Of a DNA stretch of 64,000 nucleotides, positions 44,412-52,592 are shown piece after piece; positions within the stretch are counted from its first letter, which is position 1; each line of letters starts with the position of its first letter. The translations under genes were made by a program, and so were the position numbers. The notes beneath the pieces were generated by a model. The model did not search any database. It worked only from the letters and a program-made list of their open reading frames with translations, and was not told where the DNA came from. Origin of the DNA: Streptomyces pluripotens. Lineage in GTDB: Bacteria; Actinomycetota; Actinomycetes; Streptomycetales; Streptomycetaceae. The stretch is from assembly GCF_000802245.2 (NCBI RefSeq), contig NZ_CP021080.1, positions 6,820,001 to 6,884,000 on the forward strand, in the 5' to 3' direction.

Positions 44412-45248
44412 ATGAGCGCCATCTCCGTCGGTCAAGCCGTCGTCCTCGGAGTAGTCGAGGGGGTGACCGAGTTCCTTCCCGTGTCCTCCACCGGCCACCT
44501 GAAGATCACCGAGGGGCTCATGGACATCCCCGTCGACGACAAGTCCGTCGTCGGGTTCTCCGCCGTTATTCAGGTCGGCGCCATCGCCGCCGTGCTCGTG
44601 TACTTCTTCAAAGACATCAAGCGGATCATGTCCGCGTGGTTCCGCGGTCTGACCAACCGCGAGGAGCGCTACCACCACGACTACAAGTTCGCCTGGTGGG
44701 TGATCTACGCGACCATTCCGATCGTCATCGTGGGGCTGGCCGCCAAGCCGCTGATCGAGGGCCCGCTCGCCTCGCTCTGGGTGGTCGGCGGCTCGTTGAT
44801 CCTCGGCTCTGTGGTGATGTGGTGTGCCGACCAGATGGGTCGGCACAAGCGAGGTGAGGACGACACGTCCCTCAGGGACGCGATGTGGGTCGGCTGCTCG
44901 CAGATCCTCGCCCTCCTCTTCCCTGGCTTCTCCCGCTCCGGCGCCACCATGTCCACCGCGCTCATCCTCGACCTGGATCGTGTCGCCGCCACGCGCCTGT
45001 CCTTCTTCCTCGGCATCCCGGCCCTGACCGGTGCCGGCATCTACGAACTGAAGGACGCCCTCGGCGCGGGCGTGGGCGCCGCCCCGCTGGCGGTCGGCAC
45101 GCTCGTGTCCTTCGTCGTCGCCTATGCCTCCATTGCTTGGTTGCTCAAGTTCGTCGCCAAGCACTCCTTCAACGCCTTCGTCGTCTACCGGATCATCGCC
45201 GGTCTGGCGATCCTCGGCATGCTCACCACCGGCGTGGTCGACGGCTGA
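44412..45248 (+). CDS. uppP: Undecaprenyl-diphosphatase
   Basis: 278 residues. Both BacA motifs are intact: GVVEGVTEFLPVSSTGHL at the N-terminus and FPGFSRSGATMS (about residue 175). Seven to eight membrane helices follow the family pattern. UppP removes the distal phosphate of undecaprenyl diphosphate to recycle the cell-wall carrier lipid and gives bacitracin tolerance. A 19-bp-stem terminator follows at 45266. Confidence 0.95.
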   Translation: MSAISVGQAVVLGVVEGVTEFLPVSSTGHLKITEGLMDIPVDDKSVVGFSAVIQVGAIAAVLVYFFKDIKRIMSAWFRGLTNREERYHHDYKFAWWVIYATIPIVIVGLAAKPLIEGPLASLWVVGGSLILGSVVMWCADQMGRHKRGEDDTSLRDAMWVGCSQILALLFPGFSRSGATMSTALILDLDRVAATRLSFFLGIPALTGAGIYELKDALGAGVGAAPLAVGTLVSFVVAYASIAWLLKFVAKHSFNAFVVYRIIAGLAILGMLTTGVVDG

Positions 45249-45265
45249 GCGAATCCTCCCGCGAA

Positions 45266-45307
45266 CCACGGGGTGCGGTGCCTGCGTTCAGGCACCGCAC
45301 CCCGTGG
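45266..45307 (+). terminator. 19-bp perfect hairpin after uppP
   Basis: Arms 45266-45284 and 45289-45307 are fully complementary around a CGTT loop, 17 bp after the stop. Intrinsic terminator without U tract. Confidence 0.8.
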
Positions 45308-45325
45308 GCGTTCTGACCGGCAGGC

Positions 45326-45355
45326 TTGACAGTGCCGTCCGGCAACCCGCAGGAT
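45326..45355 (+). promoter_or_regulatory. Vegetative promoter for a leaderless regulator gene
   Basis: TTGACA (45326-45331), an 18-base spacer, and CAGGAT (45350-45355), close to the Streptomyces -10 form TAGGAT. The GTG start codon is at 45362, six bases after the -10, where transcription should begin, so the message would have no leader. Confidence 0.75.
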
Positions 45356-45361
45356 CGCCCC

Positions 45362-46093
45362 GTGAACCTGTCAGACAGCCAGACAGGTGGTCTGGGTCTT
45401 CGGCGCATCAGTGCCATGGAAGCGGTCCTCGGCCACCTCCGTGATGCCATCGAGCGCGGCGAGTACGCCGTCGGCGACAAGCTCCCCTCCGAGGCAGAGC
45501 TGTGCCGCACCCTGGAAGTTTCCCGGCCCGTGCTGCGCGAGGCGCTGCGCGCGCTGCAGACGATGGGCCTGACCGCGTCCCGGACCGGCAAGGGCACCTT
45601 CGTCGTCGCCCAAGCGGTCGAGGACCCCACGTTCGGCGACTACGCGGCCAGCGACCTGCTGGAGGTGCGCCGCCACATCGAGATTCCGGTCGCCGGGTAC
45701 GCGGCCCTGCGCCGCACCCCGGAGAACCTGGACCATCTGAACCACCTGCTCGACCGCATGGAGCGGGAGACGGACACCACCGCGTGGGTGGCGATGGACA
45801 CCCTCTTCCACCTCGCGGTGGCTGAGGCCGCCCAGAATCCGGTCTTCCGCCGGGTCATCGAGGAGATCCGGGACGCACTGGCACGCCAGTCGGCCTTCCT
45901 CAACGAACTGGGTGGGCGACGTGAGCAGTCCAACCGTGAGCACCGGGCGATCGTCGAAGCGCTGACCAGTGGTTCCGAACACGATTCGCTGGAAGCCATG
46001 AGCCATCACCTGGACCGCGTCGAGACGACCCTCACCGACATCATGCGTCCCCAGCGGACGGGTCCCTCCGCGGAAGGCGGCCCCGGGGCGTGA
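45362..46093 (+). CDS. FadR/GntR-family regulator (FCD domain)
   Basis: 243 residues from the GTG at 45362. N-terminal winged helix (about 18-82, GEYAVGDKLPSEAELCRTLEVSRPVLREALRALQ) is followed by an all-helical FCD ligand domain (about 95-230) with LLEVRRHIEIPVAGYAA and the metal-type His residues in LFHLAVAEAAQNPVF and REHRAIVEAL. FCD regulators bind acids such as oxo-acids or amino acids. The neighbours, asparaginase, an aspartase remnant and glutaminase, suggest control of Asn/Asp/Gln catabolism. No ribosome site is present, consistent with a leaderless transcript. Confidence 0.85.
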   Translation: MNLSDSQTGGLGLRRISAMEAVLGHLRDAIERGEYAVGDKLPSEAELCRTLEVSRPVLREALRALQTMGLTASRTGKGTFVVAQAVEDPTFGDYAASDLLEVRRHIEIPVAGYAALRRTPENLDHLNHLLDRMERETDTTAWVAMDTLFHLAVAEAAQNPVFRRVIEEIRDALARQSAFLNELGGRREQSNREHRAIVEALTSGSEHDSLEAMSHHLDRVETTLTDIMRPQRTGPSAEGGPGA

Positions 46094-46316
46094 GCGAACG
46101 GCACCTCAAGGAGGGGACACCGCGACGCGCCCCTGGCGTGTCCTGGTCCCCGAGTACGCCGGCCGCGCCGCCGTGCGCTGTCTTCCGCTGATCGCCCGAT
46201 CGTCGCGGTGCTCGCGGCTGGCCGGGAAGCCGCCCGCGGCCCCTATCTCGCGCATGTCCACCGGCGCCGACGCGTGATCCGCGTACCGGCCGCCCCGACC
46301 CTTGATTCAGGCAGTG

Positions 46317-47342
46317 ATGTACAGCACCTTCACCGATTCCCCCGCCGACGCACCCAAGGTCCGCGAACCGCTCCACGCCCCCGTCGCCCACCTCATACGC
46401 GGCGGGGTGGTCGAGGGCGTCCACTATGGTTCGGTCGTCGTCCTCGGCGCCGACGGCCAGGTGCAGTTCCAGATCGGTGACGTCGAAGCCGCCTTCTACC
46501 CGCGTTCGGCCGTCAAGCCCGTCCAGGCCGTGGCCATGCTGCGCGCCGGGCTGCCGCTCGACGGTGAACTGCTGTCGTTGGCCGCCGCGAGCCACTCGGG
46601 CGAGGAGCGCCATCTCGCCGGCACCCGTCGGATCCTCAAACTCGCCGGACTCGCCGAGGAGGACCTGCGCAACGTCCCCGACATGCCGTTCGCCCCGGCC
46701 GTGCGGGACGCATGGGTCCGTGCGGGGCGCGCGCCCTCGCGGCTCGCCCAGAACTGCTCCGGCAAGCACGCGGCCATGCTGTGGACCACCAAGCTCAACG
46801 GCTGGTCGCTGGCGGACTACCTCGACCCGACGCACCCTCTGCAGCGGGCCATCGTCGGGACCGTCGAGGACCTCACCGGCCAGCGCGTCGCCCGGGTCAC
46901 CGTGGACGGCTGCGGGGCACCACTGTTCTCCATCTCCCTGCTCGGGCTCGCCCGCGCCCTCTCCAGGATCGCCTCGGCCGCCCCCAGGACGCCCGAGGCC
47001 CAGGTCGCGGACGCGATGCGCGAGCACGCCGAGATGGCCTCCGGGTCCGGTCGCGACGTCGCCGCGCTGATGCGGGCCGTGCCTGGCCTGCTCGCCAAGG
47101 ACGGATTCGAGGGCGTGCAGGTGGCCGCGCTGCCCGACGGCCGCGCCATCGCCGTCAAGATCGCCGACGGCGCCGACCGGGCCCGCGTTCCGGTCGCCGC
47201 CGCGGCCCTCGCCCGCGCCGGCGTCGACCCCGCTCTGCTCACCGGGTTCGCGGGTGAGGCACTGCTCGGTGGAGGGGAGCCGGTCGGTCGCGTGCGCGTG
47301 GTACGGGCCCTGGACCCGTCCCCGCTGACGGACTGCGCCTGA
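46317..47342 (+). CDS. Asparaginase (Rhizobium type II / pfam06089 type)
   Basis: 341 residues from the ATG at 46317; a GTG three bases before it and a TTG at 46302 are alternatives. The PRSAVKP segment (Ser64, Lys67) fits the S-x-x-K pair described for the R. etli ReAV-type enzyme; CSGKHAAML and HPLQRAI follow, and a conserved VDGCGAPLF sequence lies near residue 195. These enzymes hydrolyse asparagine to aspartate and ammonia and are unrelated to the E. coli AnsB type. An aspartase remnant follows directly and glutaminase beyond it. The FadR-type regulator upstream probably controls the set. Confidence 0.85.
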   Translation: MYSTFTDSPADAPKVREPLHAPVAHLIRGGVVEGVHYGSVVVLGADGQVQFQIGDVEAAFYPRSAVKPVQAVAMLRAGLPLDGELLSLAAASHSGEERHLAGTRRILKLAGLAEEDLRNVPDMPFAPAVRDAWVRAGRAPSRLAQNCSGKHAAMLWTTKLNGWSLADYLDPTHPLQRAIVGTVEDLTGQRVARVTVDGCGAPLFSISLLGLARALSRIASAAPRTPEAQVADAMREHAEMASGSGRDVAALMRAVPGLLAKDGFEGVQVAALPDGRAIAVKIADGADRARVPVAAAALARAGVDPALLTGFAGEALLGGGEPVGRVRVVRALDPSPLTDCA

Positions 47343-47344
47343 CC

Positions 47345-47513
47345 GTCCGCCACATCGGCCACACCGCCGCCACCAGCATCGCCAAGGAGGGCCCTGGCCA
47401 CCGGCCGAAAAGTGGCCGAACTGGTGCTGGAGAAGGGCTTGCTGCCGCCCGGGAAGCCGACCGGCTCGCTGCGCCCGGAGGTTGTTGCGGGCAGTCGCAC
47501 ACCCCTCGCCTGA
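47345..47513 (+). pseudogene. aspA: Aspartate ammonia-lyase (aspA) C-terminal remnant
   Basis: Right after the asparaginase stop the plus strand reads VRHIGHTAATSIAKE. After one extra G near 47388-47392 it continues ALATGRKVAELVLEKGLLPP, then GSLRPE, to a TGA at 47511. This is the C-terminal signature of aspartases (S-I-A-K-E-A-x-x-T-G-R with E-L-V-L-E-K-G-L-L). All upstream parts of the enzyme, including the active site, are missing. The single-base insertion shows it is no longer translated in frame. Confidence 0.8.
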
Positions 47514-47577
47514 CCTGCTATTACGGGCTCATATCAGAGAGCGGGCGAGGACGCCCCGGGGCCGATCCGGAGGCACA

Positions 47578-48516
47578 ATGGTGATCATGACAACGACGTC
47601 GTCCCTCACTTTCCTGCCGGTCCTGGAGCGCATCGCCGAGGAGGTGGAACGCGCGCCCGGACACGGGCGGCCCGCCGACTACATACCGGCTCTCGCGGCC
47701 CGTGACCCCCGCAGCTTCGGCATGGCCGTCGCGGAGCTGGACGGCACGGTGTACGGGGTGGGGGAGTGGCGGCAGCCGTTCTCCGCGCAGTCGATCACCA
47801 AGGTGTTCACGCTCGCCCTGGACCTGGCCCGCGAGGGAGACGAACTCTGGGAGCACGTGGGCCGCGAGCCCTCCGGCAACCCGTTCAACTCCCTGGTGCA
47901 ACTGGAGTACGAGAACGGCATCCCGCGAAATCCCTTCATCAACGCGGGCGCCCTCGTCGTCACCGACCGCCTGCAAACCCGTACCGGAGATGCGGCCGGC
48001 GAACTGCTGGCGTTCTTGCGCGCCGAGAGCGGCAACCCCTCCCTGGGATTCGACAAGGAGGTCGCCGCCTCCGAATCCGCACACGGCGACCGCAACGCCG
48101 CCCTCGCGCATTTCATGGCCTCCTACGGCAACATCGACAGCGACGTACCCGTCCTGCTCGACCAGTACTTCCGCCAGTGCTCCATCGCCGCCTCCTGCGC
48201 CGACCTCGCCCTCGCCACCGGCTTCCTCGCCCGGCACGGCATCCGTGCCGACGGCAACCGACTGCTCACCCGCAGCCAGGCCAAGCAGGTCAACGCGGTG
48301 ATGTTGACCTGCGGCACGTACGACGCGGCCGGTGACTTCGCCTACCGGGTCGGCCTGCCGGGCAAGAGCGGTGTGGGCGGCGGGATCATCGCCGTCGTAC
48401 CCGGCCGGTGCACGCTGTGCGTGTGGAGCCCGGGACTGGACGAGCGGGGCAACTCGGTGGCCGGGGTGGCAGCGCTGGACCGGTTCACCACGCTCACCGG
48501 GTTGTCGGTGTTCTGA
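47578..48516 (+). CDS. glsA: Glutaminase
   Basis: 312 residues from the ATG at 47578 (GGAGG four bases before it; the next ATG at 47587 is too far). Catalytic S-x-x-K is Ser72-I-T-Lys75 in FSAQSITKVFTLAL; NPFNSLVQLEY, NPFINAGALV and SGVGGGIIAVVPG complete the beta-lactamase-like active site. GlsA-type enzymes deaminate glutamine to glutamate. The gene follows the asparaginase and the aspartase remnant, forming an amide-nitrogen catabolism group. Confidence 0.95.
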   Translation: MVIMTTTSSLTFLPVLERIAEEVERAPGHGRPADYIPALAARDPRSFGMAVAELDGTVYGVGEWRQPFSAQSITKVFTLALDLAREGDELWEHVGREPSGNPFNSLVQLEYENGIPRNPFINAGALVVTDRLQTRTGDAAGELLAFLRAESGNPSLGFDKEVAASESAHGDRNAALAHFMASYGNIDSDVPVLLDQYFRQCSIAASCADLALATGFLARHGIRADGNRLLTRSQAKQVNAVMLTCGTYDAAGDFAYRVGLPGKSGVGGGIIAVVPGRCTLCVWSPGLDERGNSVAGVAALDRFTTLTGLSVF

Positions 48517-48700
48517 CCCGCCCGGCGGACCCGCCGGCCGCGCCGGAAGCCGGCGGCCCCGAGGCGCGGCCCGTCGGCGCAGGCGCCGGCCAGTGCCCCG
48601 CCCCCACGAGTCGGTGCCCGCACGCTCCGGTCACGTCCGGGCCGCCGACCGGTGGACGGAGCGTCGCCTCCCGGCCATCCGGCGTTGACACGCTGCTGCC

Positions 48701-50113
48701 GTGGCCGTGGCATTCCCCGTCGATCTCCGCAGTTGCCAGGTGCTTGGACTGACCGGCACCACCTGCCTCGCGCTGGGTGGCGAGACGGCCGGCGCCCTGC
48801 CCGTCCGGGAGCTGCTGGCCCCGTCTTCCGGGCGGGCAGCGCTCGGCCTGGTCGGGGTGTACTTCGGGGTCGTCCTGCTGATCGCCGCCTGGGCGCTCCT
48901 AGGCCGCCTGGTCCGGGGCCCGCAGCCGCCCACCGTGCGCTCCCTGCTCCTGGCACTGGCCGTGTGGACGGCCCCGCTCCTACTTGCTCCGCCGCTGTTC
49001 AGCCGGGACGTGTACAGCTATCTCGCGCAGGGCGCCATGGTCGACGCCCACCTGGACGTCTACGCCCAGGGACCGGCCCGGCTCGGCGGCCCACTCGCCG
49101 ACGAGGTGGCCCCGATGTGGCAGCACACCGCGGCGCCCTACGGTCCCGCCTTCCTCGCCCTGGCCTCCGCGCTGTCCGGCCTGACCCGCGGCGAACTGCC
49201 CGCGGGCCTGTTCGGCATGCGCCTGATGGCTCTGGCCGGTGTGGCCCTCATGGCGGTGTCGCTGCCCCGGCTCGCCCAGCACAGTGGAGCCGACCCGGGC
49301 GCCGCCCTGTGGCTCGGCGCCCTCAATCCGCTGGTCCTACTGCACCTGGTCGCGGGTGCCCACAACGACGCCATCATGCTCGGTCTGCTCGGGCTCGGCC
49401 TGGTAGCCGCGCGGGGACGCCGTCCCGCTGTCGGTGCCGTCCTCGTCACCCTCGCCGCCCTGGTCAAGGCGCCGGCGGTGCTCGGTCTCCTCGCAGTCGT
49501 GGTCCTTCAGGCAGGAGTCGGGCGCCGACCGCTGCCGACTGCCCTCACCACGGTGGCGGCCTCGGCCGGAACGACTGCCGTCGCCACCGCCTTGGCCGGT
49601 ACCGGCTACGGCTGGATCGGTGCCCTGCGGACCCCGGTCTCCCCACACAACTGGGCCCTGACCAGCCTGTTGGGCCGCGCCACCGGTGTCCTGTTGGAAC
49701 ATCTCGGCAGTGGCCTGGCCCCGTTGGCCGTCCCGGCCTGGCACTTGCTCGGTATCGCGGCCACTGCCGCCGCCGTGGTGCTGATATGGCTCCGGCTGCG
49801 CTCCAGACCGGTGTATGCGCTCGGCCTCAGCCTGCTGGCCGTGGCGGTGTGCGGCCCGGCGCTGCGCCCCTGGTACGTGCTGTGGGGCCTGTTCCTCATT
49901 GCCGCCGCGGCACCCAGCACCTCGGTACGGCGCCGAGTGGCAGCTCTGGCCGGCGCACTGGCACTGGCCGTACTGCCGAGCGGCGCCGCCGCCGGCCCCG
50001 GACAACTGGTGCTCGCCGTCTCCGGCGCGACCCTCGCAGTGGTCGTGCTGTGGCAGGCCCACCAGGCGGTCCGTGCCCAGATGCAGGCCCCCGCCCCGGG
50101 ACGCACCGCGTGA
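48701..50113 (+). CDS. mptB: Polyprenyl-phosphomannose-dependent alpha-1,6-mannosyltransferase (MptB-like)
   Basis: 470 residues from a GTG at 48701. A GT-C fold with about twelve helices and the first extracellular loop LFSRDVYSYLAQGAMVDAHLDVYAQGP, containing the acidic R-D catalytic pair of GT-C enzymes; WLGALNPLVLLHLVAGAHNDAIM follows. It resembles mycobacterial MptB, which elongates mannan on lipomannan from polyprenyl-phosphomannose. In Streptomyces the acceptor is unclear. The stop overlaps the next mannosyltransferase start (GTGA). Confidence 0.8.
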   Translation: MAVAFPVDLRSCQVLGLTGTTCLALGGETAGALPVRELLAPSSGRAALGLVGVYFGVVLLIAAWALLGRLVRGPQPPTVRSLLLALAVWTAPLLLAPPLFSRDVYSYLAQGAMVDAHLDVYAQGPARLGGPLADEVAPMWQHTAAPYGPAFLALASALSGLTRGELPAGLFGMRLMALAGVALMAVSLPRLAQHSGADPGAALWLGALNPLVLLHLVAGAHNDAIMLGLLGLGLVAARGRRPAVGAVLVTLAALVKAPAVLGLLAVVVLQAGVGRRPLPTALTTVAASAGTTAVATALAGTGYGWIGALRTPVSPHNWALTSLLGRATGVLLEHLGSGLAPLAVPAWHLLGIAATAAAVVLIWLRLRSRPVYALGLSLLAVAVCGPALRPWYVLWGLFLIAAAAPSTSVRRRVAALAGALALAVLPSGAAAGPGQLVLAVSGATLAVVVLWQAHQAVRAQMQAPAPGRTA

Positions 50114-51513
50114 CCGGGCGGTCGGGGAAGGCCGCGGCCGGACCTAGGGGCCGCCTACTGCTCGTGCTGGCCCTCGCCGTGGCCGTGACGGCCTTCACGG
50201 CGACCGTGCCGCTGCTGCGCGGCTTCTTCGACCTGCGCGTCTACTACGGCACCGTGCACACATGGGTGCACCACGGCGGCCGGATCTACGACTACCGGGT
50301 GCCGGGTACGGCGTACGGCTTCACCTATCCGCCGTTCGCCGCCGTCGTCATGCTGCCGCTGGCCCCGCTGAGCCGGCCCACCGCGATCGTGGCGTCCCTG
50401 CTGGCGAACCTCGCCGCGCTGGCGGTCGTCCTGCGTCTCCTGGCCGGAGACGGCTGGCGTCGGCACGGCTGGTACCGCTGGGCGCTGTGCCTGTGCGTAC
50501 TCGCGCTGTTCGAACCACTGCGTGACACGTTCAGCTTCGGCCAGGTGAACCTGGTACTGCTCGCCCTCGTCCTCGTCGACTGCCGGCTGCTGGCGAGCGG
50601 CCGGGGCCGCTGGGCGGGGGCCGGGATCGGGCTCGCCGCGGCCGTGAAGCTCACGCCCGCCCTGTTCATCGGCCTGTTGCTGCTCGTCGGGCGTCGGCGG
50701 TCGGCTGGGATCGCGACCGCGGTCGCCGGTGCGGCGACCGCGATGGCCGCCTGGGCGGACCCGCGGGCATCGCGGTTCTACTGGACCGAGGCGCTGTGGA
50801 ACACCCGTCGGATCGGCCGCCTCGACTACGTGTCGAACCAGTCGCTGCAGGGCGTGCTGGCCCGCCTCGGCGAGCCGGACCGCGTGCTGTGGGCGATGGC
50901 CGTCCTGCTGACCCTGTGCGTCTGGGCGCGGCGGAGCCGCGGGGCGGTCGCGGCCGGTGACTGGACGGCGGCCTTCGCGCTCACCGGTGCGGCCGCCTGC
51001 CTGGTCAGCCCGATCACCTGGGTGCACCACCTGGTGTGGCTGCTGCCGTCCTTCGCCGTGCTGATGCGTGCCGGGCGGCTGCGGATCGCGGGGGTCCTGT
51101 ACACGGTGTTCTGCACCAGCGTGGTCTGGCTGTGGTACGACGACGCCTCCGGCGTTGATGGTTTTCTGGGCAGCAACACCTACACATGGATCACGCTGGG
51201 CCTGCTCCTCGGCCTGCCGACGGGTCAGCTGCGCGATGACCGGCCGCCCCTGGCCCGCAGCGCCAGCACCACGGCTCCCGCCCCCAGCCCCGACAGCCCC
51301 AGGACGACGGCGGTGCCGGACCAACCCGAGTCCTCGTCCGGCGTCCTGGACGCGGCCGCCACGACCGGTGCGGCTGCGGCTGCCGCTGTCGCGTGCGGCT
51401 TCGCACGCAGAGCGTCCAGCGAGCCGACCGGATCCACCCGTCCGGCCGCCGAGAAGCCCCAGTCGAGCAGCGCGCGGGCCTCCTCGTACACGGTGAACCC
51501 GCCGCCCTCCTGA
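50110..51513 (+). CDS. GT-C mannosyltransferase, GT87/DUF2029 family
   Basis: 467 residues from the GTG at 50110, coupled to the MptB-like gene. Catalytic loop DLRVYYGTVHTWVHHGGRIYDY, then FTYPPFAAVVMLPLAPLS and FGQVNLVLLALVL, are GT87 signatures; about ten helices end near residue 375. The last 95 residues are low-complexity, rich in Ala, Ser, Pro and Thr, and are read antisense to the end of the carboxypeptidase gene. The natural stop may be lost, so the tail may be an unintended extension. It should transfer mannose or another hexose from polyprenyl phosphate. Confidence 0.8.
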   Translation: MTGRSGKAAAGPRGRLLLVLALAVAVTAFTATVPLLRGFFDLRVYYGTVHTWVHHGGRIYDYRVPGTAYGFTYPPFAAVVMLPLAPLSRPTAIVASLLANLAALAVVLRLLAGDGWRRHGWYRWALCLCVLALFEPLRDTFSFGQVNLVLLALVLVDCRLLASGRGRWAGAGIGLAAAVKLTPALFIGLLLLVGRRRSAGIATAVAGAATAMAAWADPRASRFYWTEALWNTRRIGRLDYVSNQSLQGVLARLGEPDRVLWAMAVLLTLCVWARRSRGAVAAGDWTAAFALTGAAACLVSPITWVHHLVWLLPSFAVLMRAGRLRIAGVLYTVFCTSVVWLWYDDASGVDGFLGSNTYTWITLGLLLGLPTGQLRDDRPPLARSASTTAPAPSPDSPRTTAVPDQPESSSGVLDAAATTGAAAAAAVACGFARRASSEPTGSTRPAAEKPQSSSARASSYTVNPPPS

Positions 51514-52406
51514 GGGTTCATCACGGTTGCCACCAAGGTGCGCCCGCCGCGGCGGGCCGCTGCCACGAGTGTGTTGCCCGCGTTGGTGGTGTAGCCGTTC
51601 TTGATCCCGATCAGCCCTGGATACGGCATCACGCCGTCCTCACCGGTCAGCAGCCGGTTGGTGTTCTCGATCGGGTACGACGAGCCGTCACCGGGGAAAC
51701 GGGATTGAGCGGTTCTACAGTACCGGGCGAAGTCGGGATTGCGCAGCCCTGCGCGACCGAACACCGCCAGGTCGAAGGCGGACGAGACCTGGCCGGGTCT
51801 GTCGTAGCCGTCGGGGGAGACCACATGGGTGTCGAGGGCGCCGAGTGAGCGGGCCTTGTTCTGCATCCGTGCGACCGTGGTCTCCAGGCCGCCGCCGAGC
51901 GAGGCGAGTACGTGCACGGCGTCGTTCCCGGAGCTGAGGAAGACGCCTCGCCACAGGTCTTCGACTCGGTAGGAGTGCCCCTCCTCGACGCCGACCAGGC
52001 TGCTGCCCTCGCCCACGTCCTCCAGTTCCTCGTAGCGCACGGTGTGCCGCTGTTCGCGGGGCAGCGCGGGCAGCACGGTGAGGGCGAACAGGGTCTTGAG
52101 GGTGCTCGCGGGCGGCAATTTGCGGTGTGCGCCGTCCGCTGCCAGTACCTCGCCGTTGCCGGCGTCGGCGATCAGCCAGGACAACGCCGAGACATCGGGC
52201 ACCTCGGGCACGCCGTGGTGCGCCCGGACCTGGATGCCGGAGCGGTAGAGCAGGGACGGTCCGGGCATCGCTGCCCGGGGTGGGGGTGGCGCCGGTTCTC
52301 CGGCGCTGTGCCTGCTGGCGGCGGCGGCCGGTGTCAATGCGAGCAGGCCCGCCACACAGAGGGAACAGGCCGACACGGCTACTCGGTAAGAGAAGCGGAT
52401 GATCAT
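51225..52406 (-). CDS. D-alanyl-D-alanine carboxypeptidase (S11 family)
   Basis: 393 residues from the ATG at 52406. Signal peptide (about 1-30), penicillin-binding motifs Ser101-T-L-Lys104, Ser159-G-Asn161, and Lys269-N-Gly271 in place of the usual K-T-G, and a C-terminal hydrophobic anchor (about 365-385) with a basic tail. It trims peptidoglycan stem peptides at the cell surface. Its last 289 bases overlap the C-terminal tail of the mannosyltransferase on the opposite strand. Confidence 0.85.
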   Translation of the reverse strand: MIIRFSYRVAVSACSLCVAGLLALTPAAAASRHSAGEPAPPPPRAAMPGPSLLYRSGIQVRAHHGVPEVPDVSALSWLIADAGNGEVLAADGAHRKLPPASTLKTLFALTVLPALPREQRHTVRYEELEDVGEGSSLVGVEEGHSYRVEDLWRGVFLSSGNDAVHVLASLGGGLETTVARMQNKARSLGALDTHVVSPDGYDRPGQVSSAFDLAVFGRAGLRNPDFARYCRTAQSRFPGDGSSYPIENTNRLLTGEDGVMPYPGLIGIKNGYTTNAGNTLVAAARRGGRTLVATVMNPQEGGGFTVYEEARALLDWGFSAAGRVDPVGSLDALRAKPHATAAAAAAPVVAAASRTPDEDSGWSGTAVVLGLSGLGAGAVVLALRARGGRSSRS

Positions 52407-52592
52407 ATGATTAACGTACGAATGGGAGTCGTGAGTATCGTGCCGGCCGGGCCGTCCGGCCCGCGGGAGCAACCCGGATGACGTATCGGCCCGGCCGAAA
52501 GAACCGGCGCGCGTACCGGTGCGAGACCGTGAGGTGGTGGGGACTTCCCCTGCCGGGTGCCACGGCCTTGCCCGGGAGGCTGTCGTGGTCCG

